From Lactobacillus sp. S2-2 (lineage in GTDB: Bacteria > Bacillota > Bacilli > Lactobacillales > Lactobacillaceae): a stretch of 60,427 nucleotides of DNA. Shown in pieces: positions 54,707 to 60,427 of the stretch; within the stretch, counting starts at the first letter, position 1, and each line of letters opens with the position of its first letter. The stretch covers positions 1 through 60,427 of the forward strand of contig NZ_WWFA01000010.1 in the NCBI RefSeq assembly GCF_021698855.1, read 5' to 3'. The translations under genes and the position numbers were made by a program. Below the pieces are notes generated by a model. That model was not told the origin of the DNA. It did no database searches and saw nothing but the letters and a program-made list of their open reading frames with translations.

Positions 54707-55876
54707 TTATTTTAAATAATTTAATGTTACAGTTGCAATTGATTTAGCAACTACAATTAAGCAATTTTCATCCATTTGAAATTCTGAACTATGATGTGGA
54801 TGACTTTTTCCATCATTAACATCACATCCAACGTATAAAAATGTACTAGGAATTTTTTCAGCGTAATAAGCAAAATCTTCAGAAGGATCTTGTTTATCAC
54901 ATTCTTCGATAGGTAATCCAGCTTTTTTAATTTCTTCTACAGCATATTTTGTAAATTCCGGATTATTATAAAGAACAGGGTAGTTATTTTGATAGTTCAA
55001 ATCGGTTTTAACAGAAAAAGCTTTTTCAATACCGGAAACAATATTTTCCATATTAGTTTGAATCAAATCTTTAGTTTCGTTATCGAAATATCTTACATCA
55101 CCTTCTAATGTTACTAATCCATTAATTGAATTTGCGGAACCTTTTCCATCAAATGATCCAATAGTAACCACACCCATTGAACTAGGATTAACTCTTCTTG
55201 ATACAATACTTTGTACTTCATTAACAAAATAAGAACCAGCCAGAATTGCATCATTTGAAATTTGTGGCATTGATGCGTGTCCTCCTAGTCCTTGAATCGT
55301 CAACTTAAAATTTGCTCTTCCAGTTTGAGTTTCACCAAGATGATAAAACATTTTATTTGCTTTTAAGTTTGACATAACATGAGCACCTAGAACATGATCA
55401 ACTCCTTCGAGACAACCATCTTTAATCATGCTTAAAGCTCCACCAGGCATTTTTTCTTCTGCAGGTTGATGAATAATTCTTATTTTTCCATTTAATTGGG
55501 TTTTAATTTCATTTAGTGCTTTTGCAACATACATTAAATACGCAGTATGTCCATCATGTCCACAAGCATGCATAACACCATCTTTTTTTGATTTAAATGG
55601 TAAATCATTAATTTCTTGGACTGGTAAAGCATCAAAATCAGCCCTTAAAGCAATACATTTACCAGGATTACCTGAATCAATATCTACGATTAGTCCATAA
55701 CCATCATCACAAGATTTAGCGTCCATTCCTAAATTTTCATAAAAATTTTTAATGTAACTAGAAGTGTTCTTTTCTTCAAAAGATACTTCTGGATTTTCAT
55801 GAATATATCTTCTAGTATTGATTATATTTTGTTCATCTAAATCAAGTTTATTTAAAACATTTTCTAAATTATTCAT
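54707..55876 (-). CDS. M20-family metal-dependent amidohydrolase (N-acyl-amino-acid hydrolase/hippurate hydrolase type)
   Basis: 389 aa. It hydrolyses amide bonds of N-acylated amino acids or peptides with a two-metal centre. Seen: ALRADFDALPV, MHACGHDGHTAYLM (metal site about 105), QPAEEKMPGGA with the catalytic Glu, GLGGHASMPQ in the dimer domain, and SEDFAYYAEKIPSTFLYVG near the C-terminus. GGAGAAAA precedes the ATG. Substrate not determinable. Confidence 0.92.
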   Translation of the reverse strand: MNNLENVLNKLDLDEQNIINTRRYIHENPEVSFEEKNTSSYIKNFYENLGMDAKSCDDGYGLIVDIDSGNPGKCIALRADFDALPVQEINDLPFKSKKDGVMHACGHDGHTAYLMYVAKALNEIKTQLNGKIRIIHQPAEEKMPGGALSMIKDGCLEGVDHVLGAHVMSNLKANKMFYHLGETQTGRANFKLTIQGLGGHASMPQISNDAILAGSYFVNEVQSIVSRRVNPSSMGVVTIGSFDGKGSANSINGLVTLEGDVRYFDNETKDLIQTNMENIVSGIEKAFSVKTDLNYQNNYPVLYNNPEFTKYAVEEIKKAGLPIEECDKQDPSEDFAYYAEKIPSTFLYVGCDVNDGKSHPHHSSEFQMDENCLIVVAKSIATVTLNYLK

Positions 55877-56134
55877 AGTATTTTCTCCTTAATTATCATT
55901 TTTTATTAATTTAGTTATTATAAGAATTAGTATAAGTATTAAAAATGTTACTTTTGAAAAATTAAACTTTGGCTAAAATAATAATTGTAATCTAATTATA
56001 AATGTAAAAAATAATAAATGCAGAAAAAAAGCAACAAAAAGTTACTATGTTTTTAAAATATAATTTGTTGGAAAATTTGTGTTAACTCATTTAAGATTAG
56101 ATTATTAAGTAGATAAGAAATGAGGATTTTAAAA

Positions 56135-56782
56135 ATGATTAAATCAGTAATTTTTGATATGGATGGTTTATTAATTGATTCAGAAAAAGTCTATTATAAT
56201 TTATTTGAAAGTGTATTGAATAAATATGGTAAAAATATAACTTTGGACGATTATGTAAAATTATTTAGTGGAAGAACATTTTCCGAAAATGTATCTAATT
56301 TAATTGATTGGTACGATTTACCAGCAGATAAAAAAGAAGTTTTGAAATATTTCAATGATGAAGGTGAAAAATTAGCTGCAGATGATTTTGATTTGAAACT
56401 AGGAGCTAAAGAATTATTGGTATATTTAAAAGAAAATAATTATATAATCTCGTTAGCAACTTCAAATAATAATCAAATTGCAGATGGTATTTTACAAAGA
56501 AATGGTATTTTTGATTATTTTGAATTTAAAACATATGGAAATGAAGTTAAAAACGGAAAACCTAATCCAGAAATATTTTTGACGAGTGTTAATAAAACTA
56601 GTGTACCTAAGGAAGATACAGTTATATTAGAAGATAGTGAAAATGGAATTACAGCTGCCCATGAAGCTGGAGTAAAAGTGATTGGAATTCCAGATATGAA
56701 AATGCCTAGTGATAAGCATCAAGCAATGACTTATAAAGTTTGTCACAATTTAAATGAAGTTAAAGATTTATTGGCTTACTAA
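56135..56782 (+). CDS. HAD-family phosphatase (beta-phosphoglucomutase-like)
   Basis: 215 aa. Motif I is FDMDGLLIDSE, motif II LATSNN, and motif III/IV NGKPNPEIF with VILEDSENGI. A helical cap follows motif I, as in subclass IA enzymes of the PGMB/YniC group. The ATG at 56135 follows GAGGATTTT; the ATG at 56120 is part of that site. Substrate unknown (a sugar phosphate is likely). Confidence 0.9.
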   Translation: MIKSVIFDMDGLLIDSEKVYYNLFESVLNKYGKNITLDDYVKLFSGRTFSENVSNLIDWYDLPADKKEVLKYFNDEGEKLAADDFDLKLGAKELLVYLKENNYIISLATSNNNQIADGILQRNGIFDYFEFKTYGNEVKNGKPNPEIFLTSVNKTSVPKEDTVILEDSENGITAAHEAGVKVIGIPDMKMPSDKHQAMTYKVCHNLNEVKDLLAY

Positions 56783-56849
56783 TTACTAGTAAAACCATTA
56801 TCGATTTGTTAGACTATGTTCGTACAAAAAACAAATCGAGGTGTTATTT

Positions 56850-57503
56850 ATGAAAATTATGATTATTGGTGGAACTGGAAGAGTTGGTAAAGAGTTAGTT
56901 AAATTTTTAAAGCAAGATAAGGAAACAGAATTATCAGTTACAACAAGATCACCGGGAAAATATCAAAATGATCATATTTTTGAAAATGTTAAGTTGGTTA
57001 AATTTAACTTAGCTGAATTATTAGTTAGTGATATTACAGAATTATTCAATGGATTTGACGTAGTTTACTTTGTTGCTGGTTCACGTAACGAAGATTTAGT
57101 TCAAACAGAAAGTTTTGGTGCAATTAAGACTATGCAAGCAGCTGAAAAAGCTGGAGTTACAAAGTACGTTATGTTAAGTTCTGCATTTGCATTGCAACCT
57201 GACAAATGGATTAATAATCCACATTATGGAAATTTACAAGCTTATCAAGCAGCAAAATATATTGCCGATTATTGGTTGATTCATAATACTGATTTAGACT
57301 ATACAATTTTACAACCTAGTACACTAACTGAAACATCAGGAACTGGTAAAGTACAATTTAATATTGAAACTCCAGGTGAAAATTCTATTACTGATGTAGC
57401 AGAAGTATTAAAAGAAGTTATTAATAATAAAAATGATTCAAATAAGGTAATTACAATGCATTCTGGGAAGTCTACAATTCAAGAAGAACTTAATAATTTA
57501 TAA
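56850..57503 (+). CDS. NmrA-like NAD(P)-binding protein
   Basis: 217 aa with an atypical SDR fold: GGTGRVGKELVKF at the N-terminus binds the dinucleotide, FDVVYFVAGS follows, VTKYVMLSSAFA is the central strand, and YQAAKYIADYWL replaces the usual catalytic helix. The ATG at 56850 follows GAGGTG. Similar proteins are annotated as NAD(P)H-binding oxidoreductases; the substrate is unknown. Confidence 0.9.
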   Translation: MKIMIIGGTGRVGKELVKFLKQDKETELSVTTRSPGKYQNDHIFENVKLVKFNLAELLVSDITELFNGFDVVYFVAGSRNEDLVQTESFGAIKTMQAAEKAGVTKYVMLSSAFALQPDKWINNPHYGNLQAYQAAKYIADYWLIHNTDLDYTILQPSTLTETSGTGKVQFNIETPGENSITDVAEVLKEVINNKNDSNKVITMHSGKSTIQEELNNL

Positions 57504-57538
57504 AGATAATTATATTTTTATAAATTGAGTTATTTTTG

Positions 57539-57609
57539 TTGTAAAACAAAAAAGTATGTTATATAATCGTATTACAAAATATTACAAATGTTACATTTAC
57601 GTAACATTT
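57539..57609 (+). promoter_or_regulatory. promoter and 5'-UTR hairpin of the small secreted protein gene
   Basis: TTGTAA (57539-57544), 17-bp spacer, TATAAT (57562-57567). Just after the expected start lie two ATTACAAA repeats and a perfect hairpin AAATGTTAC-N6-GTAACATTT (57586-57609), which may stabilise the mRNA or bind a regulator. Confidence 0.7.
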
Positions 57610-57638
57610 GAATAGTATTTATTAAAGGAGATTTTACT

Positions 57639-58073
57639 ATGAAAACTTTAAAGATTAATCGTTTTGCTGTTTTGGCTTTGAGTGCTGCTTTATTCGCTGG
57701 TGGAGCTGCTGCCGTAAATAACAATGTAAGTGCTAATGCAACTATTTCTCAATCTGCAAAAAGTTATGTACCAAGTCCAACTGCTGGATATTGGAATAAG
57801 TACCAAAAAGTAGTAGTTACAAAGAATACTCCTGTATATAAATATACTGAAGCAATTCCTGCATCAAATTCTACTTCTAAAAAAGTAGGAACTCTTAAAA
57901 AAGGAACTAAAGTTTACGTTTCAACTAAGATGAGAAAAAATGCTGATGCTTCATTTGCTTGGATTGTAAAGAATAATCAATACAAGACAACTAACAAAAA
58001 GAATTCAAAAAATGTAATTTACAATGTTACTGATAGTAGTAATAAATGGTTCAAATTACCAAAAGCATTTTAA
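57639..58073 (+). CDS. small secreted basic protein (SLAP/SH3-like)
   Basis: 144 aa with a clear signal peptide (LALSAALFAGGAAAVNNNVSA, cleavage near 31). The mature part has the pattern VVVTKNTPVYKYTEA...KVGTLKKGTKVYVSTKM...FAWIV, resembling single S-layer-type or SH3-like cell-wall binding units of lactobacilli. AAAGGAG precedes the ATG, and a strong promoter and UTR hairpin suggest high expression. Role unknown. Confidence 0.75.
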   Translation: MKTLKINRFAVLALSAALFAGGAAAVNNNVSANATISQSAKSYVPSPTAGYWNKYQKVVVTKNTPVYKYTEAIPASNSTSKKVGTLKKGTKVYVSTKMRKNADASFAWIVKNNQYKTTNKKNSKNVIYNVTDSSNKWFKLPKAF

Positions 58074-58080
58074 ATTAAAG

Positions 58081-58119
58081 GACTGATTCTATTAATCTTA
58101 AAGAATCAGTCTTTTTTTA
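58081..58119 (+). terminator. terminator after the secreted protein gene
   Basis: GACTGATTCT / AGAATCAGTC with an 11-nt loop, then seven T residues. Confidence 0.85.
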
Positions 58120-58168
58120 TTGGATATGATAAAATATTCATAATATAAAAGAACTGAGGCAATTTATT

Positions 58169-59287
58169 TTGAAAAAAATTAATTCAAAAATACATATTAG
58201 CTGGCTAACTATTTTTTTAATCTTTTTATCAGGAGTAGGGTTAATTTTATTTTCTCATTATGATAGTGGATTGTATCAAGCTCCGATTGGACAGATTGTT
58301 TCTGTTAAAAATGGTAAGTCACAAAAACAAGTCGATCAGTTTAATAATATTGATTATTCAACAAATCAAAAGTTAACGGTTAAAATTTTAAATGGAAAAC
58401 ATAAAAATGAAACTTATCAATTAGAAAATAATTATTCAAAGTCTAATGCAACCGATTTACAGTATAAGAAAAATCAAAGAATCTTTTTACATGTTATTAA
58501 TCATCAAAAATGGAACAGTAAAAATTTAATGATTCAAGGATTAAAAAGAGATACTAGTTTAATTTTCTTGTTTTGGTTAACGATTATTATTATTTTAGTT
58601 GTTTTAAAATTTAAAGGCTCAATGGCACTTTTGAGTGTGATTATTAATGCAACTATCTTATATATTTCAATTAAAATTGATGTAATGACCTCAATTAATC
58701 CATTTGTTATTTTTACAGTTTTATCGATTATTTTTACAGGAGTAACGTCTTTATTGATTTTTGGGAAATCAAAAGAAACAGCCGTTGCTTTTTTCTCAAC
58801 AATCATTGGGACGGCATTATCTTTAGCAATAAGTTATTTAGTCTTAAAGATAACTAATCAAAATGGAGTTAATTTTGAAATGATGGAATATGTAACGCAA
58901 GATCGAGTTCCGTTATTTTTTGCAGCTAGTATGATTGGATCACTTGGTGCAATCATGGATTTATCGGCAGATATAACTTCTAGTTTATTTGAAGTTTTTA
59001 AAGAAAATCCATCACTTTCGAAGTGGCAATTATTTTTAACTGGTCGAAAAATTGGAAGTTCAATTATGGGACCATTAGTTAATGTATTATTTCTAATTTT
59101 TATTGCAGTCACTTTTCCAATGCTGATTCTATTTTTAGATAATGGTAATGCATGGGGATATACATTTTATATGATTATGTCACTTGGAGTTGTGCAAAGT
59201 TTGATTAGTGCAATTGGAATTGCTTTAACAGTGCCAATTACAAGTATGATTGCAAGTAGTTTATGTAGGACGAAGGTGATCAAATGA
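58169..59287 (+). CDS. YibE/F-family membrane protein (first of a pair)
   Basis: 372 aa: one N-terminal helix (about 12-30), an extracytoplasmic beta-rich domain (about 35-125, GQIVSVKNGK...KLTVKILNGKHKNETYQ), then about seven membrane helices. AAASMIGSLGAIMDLSADITSSLFEV is the family core (about 255). The TTG at 58169 is the start, with GAGGCAA upstream. It overlaps the second YibE/F gene by 4 nt (ATGA). Transport substrate unknown. Confidence 0.87.
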   Translation: MKKINSKIHISWLTIFLIFLSGVGLILFSHYDSGLYQAPIGQIVSVKNGKSQKQVDQFNNIDYSTNQKLTVKILNGKHKNETYQLENNYSKSNATDLQYKKNQRIFLHVINHQKWNSKNLMIQGLKRDTSLIFLFWLTIIIILVVLKFKGSMALLSVIINATILYISIKIDVMTSINPFVIFTVLSIIFTGVTSLLIFGKSKETAVAFFSTIIGTALSLAISYLVLKITNQNGVNFEMMEYVTQDRVPLFFAASMIGSLGAIMDLSADITSSLFEVFKENPSLSKWQLFLTGRKIGSSIMGPLVNVLFLIFIAVTFPMLILFLDNGNAWGYTFYMIMSLGVVQSLISAIGIALTVPITSMIASSLCRTKVIK

Positions 59288-60039
59288 GTACAATTACTGT
59301 GTTAGCCATTATTTTACTAGCTGCAATGATTTTAGCCGGTGGAGTTAAGGGGATATATGCTTATCTCGGATTGATTTTGAATTTTATTTTTGTTTTTGCG
59401 ACTGGTCATTTAATTTCAATTGGTTTATCAGCGTTTTGGGTAACCATTGTTAATTCAATTATTATTTTATTAATTACAATTTACTTTAGTAATGATCAAG
59501 GACAACATGCTGATATTTCTTTTATTGGTTCAATTATTGTAGTTTTAATTGTAATTGCATTGATTATTCCAATTCTTCATTGGGCTCAAGTTCAAGGATT
59601 TAGTAATGAAAATAATGATGATTTGGAAGGGATGTCATTATTGATTGGAATTAAATTCTTAAATATTTCAACTTCTATGATTATTTTAAGTTGTTTAGGA
59701 GCAGTTGCTGAAGCTTCAGTTGCAATTTCAACTGGATTAACAGAAATTATTGAACATAATTCTAAAATTTCTAATCAACATTTAATTGATTCAGGGTTAC
59801 ATATTGGAAAAGAAATTGTAGGAACTGCCTTTAATACTTTGTTTTTTGGATTATATGGAGAAATTTTGGCTTTATTAATTTGGTTTGAGCGATTACATTA
59901 TTCCTTTGCCTCGATTATTAACAATAAAATTTTTGTTTCAGAACTAATTATGACTTTGATTTCCGCTATTGGAGTTATTTTAACAATACCAGTCATAATC
60001 GGAATTATTTTGCATCGAAGAAAAAAAGAGGTTTTGTAA
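59284..60039 (+). CDS. YibE/F-family membrane protein (second of a pair)
   Basis: 251 aa with about seven membrane helices. It has the family core in the C-terminal half: LSCLGAVAEASVAISTGLTEI and HIGKEIVGTAFNTLFFGLYGE. Its start overlaps the end of the first gene by 4 nt, so the two are coupled and probably form one heteromeric membrane complex. Confidence 0.87.
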   Translation: MSTITVLAIILLAAMILAGGVKGIYAYLGLILNFIFVFATGHLISIGLSAFWVTIVNSIIILLITIYFSNDQGQHADISFIGSIIVVLIVIALIIPILHWAQVQGFSNENNDDLEGMSLLIGIKFLNISTSMIILSCLGAVAEASVAISTGLTEIIEHNSKISNQHLIDSGLHIGKEIVGTAFNTLFFGLYGEILALLIWFERLHYSFASIINNKIFVSELIMTLISAIGVILTIPVIIGIILHRRKKEVL

Positions 60040-60088
60040 AAAGATACTTCCATAAAAAAATAGGATTAATAAAAACTTTTATTTGAAG

Positions 60089-60427
60089 TGACCCCCAAAA
60101 GTTGGACAGAAAAATCTGACTTTTGGGGGTCTTTTTGTGGTTAAATATAATTTTGAATTAAAGATAAAAATTGTTTTAGAATATTTAGAAAAAGGACACA
60201 GCTCTAACTATTTATGTAAGAAATATAATATCAAACGAAGTGGAACAATTTTGTATTGGGTAAAACTGTATCAAACCTATGGTTTGAGTGGAATTAAATC
60301 AATGACAAATCATATAATATATCCTGGTGAGTTCAAACAAAAAGTGCTGCATTGGATGCACACTAACCACAGTTCGTATCCAGAAACAGCACTTCAATTT
60401 AAAATATCTAGCCCTAGTGTTATCTTC
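60089..60427 (+). mobile_element. left end of an IS3-family insertion sequence, cut by the window edge
   Basis: The element starts at the terminal sequence TGACCCCCAAAAGTTGGAC (60089-60107). Just inside, ACTTTTGGGGGTC (60119-60131) is the reverse complement of its first bases and is followed by CTTTTT. The end therefore also forms a terminator-like hairpin that would block transcription entering from outside. OrfA begins at 60137. The right end and orfB lie outside the window. Confidence 0.85.
60137..60427 (+). CDS. IS3-family transposase OrfA, partial
   Basis: 97 codons are visible and still open at the window end. The GTG at 60137 follows a G-rich site (GGGGGT). The product begins VVKYNFELKIKIVLEYLEKG and contains the HTH YLCKKYNIKRSGTILYWVKLYQTYG, typical of IS150/IS3-type OrfA, which binds the IS ends. 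A frameshift to OrfB is expected beyond the window. Confidence 0.85.
   Translation, partial: MVKYNFELKIKIVLEYLEKGHSSNYLCKKYNIKRSGTILYWVKLYQTYGLSGIKSMTNHIIYPGEFKQKVLHWMHTNHSSYPETALQFKISSPSVIF

Noticed and set aside
57570-57609. WalR binding site (TGTNAN-N5-TGTNAN) before the secreted-protein gene
   Set aside because: The repeat period on the minus strand is 10 bp, not 11, and the plus-strand match needs a mismatch. It is too weak to claim.

Overview
The window is chromosomal DNA of a very AT-rich, low-GC Gram-positive bacterium, most likely a member of the Lactobacillaceae. The reasons are the gdpP-rplI-dnaB block, a walRK-walH-walI-walJ-htrA operon, T-box leaders, BioY/BirA, the mmuP/mmuM pair, several WxL surface-protein loci with DUF916 partners, an S-layer/DUF5776-type wall-binding protein and an IS3-family element. 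The genus cannot be fixed from the sequence alone.

Layout. 1-13.7 kb is mostly core: a decayed rpsR-like reading frame at the left edge, gdpP, rplI, dnaB, guaC behind a PurBox-like site, a flavin NAD(P)H oxidase, a conserved 59-aa protein, a BirA-controlled bioY-birA operon, a Met T-box in front of mmuP-mmuM, and, divergently, an Asn T-box in front of asnA. 13.8-21 kb holds tRNA-Lys and the walRKHIJ-htrA cell-wall stress operon. It is followed by a 325-bp cluster of seven DnaA-box-like 9-mers with no gene. 21.4-25.4 kb is a metal/redox island on the minus strand (P1B ATPase, HMA chaperone, two-cysteine Crp/Fnr regulator) with two perfect FNR-type palindromes, then an FUSC-like membrane protein. 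25.5-30.5 kb is accessory: an aldo/keto reductase, an XRE-type membrane regulator, a pair of paralogous secreted proteins around a GNAT gene, and two membrane proteins.

30.5-48.9 kb is a surface-protein island. It has a small WxL protein with its WxL-interacting partner (WxIP), and two paralogous WxIP plus giant pectate-lyase-like protein pairs (33.1-37.3 and 44.6-48.9 kb). Between the pairs lie an amino-acid ABC transporter (37.3-40.0 kb), a decayed tandem copy of it (40.0-42.0 kb), and an LRR-MucBP-DUF5776 adhesin preceded by a small secreted protein.

The most interesting signal is in front of the transporter. A consensus promoter reads into a 49-codon leader ORF with three Arg-Arg codon pairs. 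Its stop codon lies beside the 5' arm of a hairpin that shares bases with a downstream intrinsic terminator. A second terminator follows just before the transporter ribosome binding site. This has the layout of ribosome-mediated, arginine-responsive attenuation. The same architecture is retained in the decayed second copy, although that leader peptide is cut short.

49-60.4 kb is accessory metabolism and transport: a frameshifted guanine deaminase next to an NCS2 purine/pyrimidine permease, TetR with an MMPL exporter, an M20 amidohydrolase, a HAD phosphatase, an NmrA-like protein, a small secreted protein, two YibE/F membrane proteins and the left end of an IS3-family element cut by the window edge.
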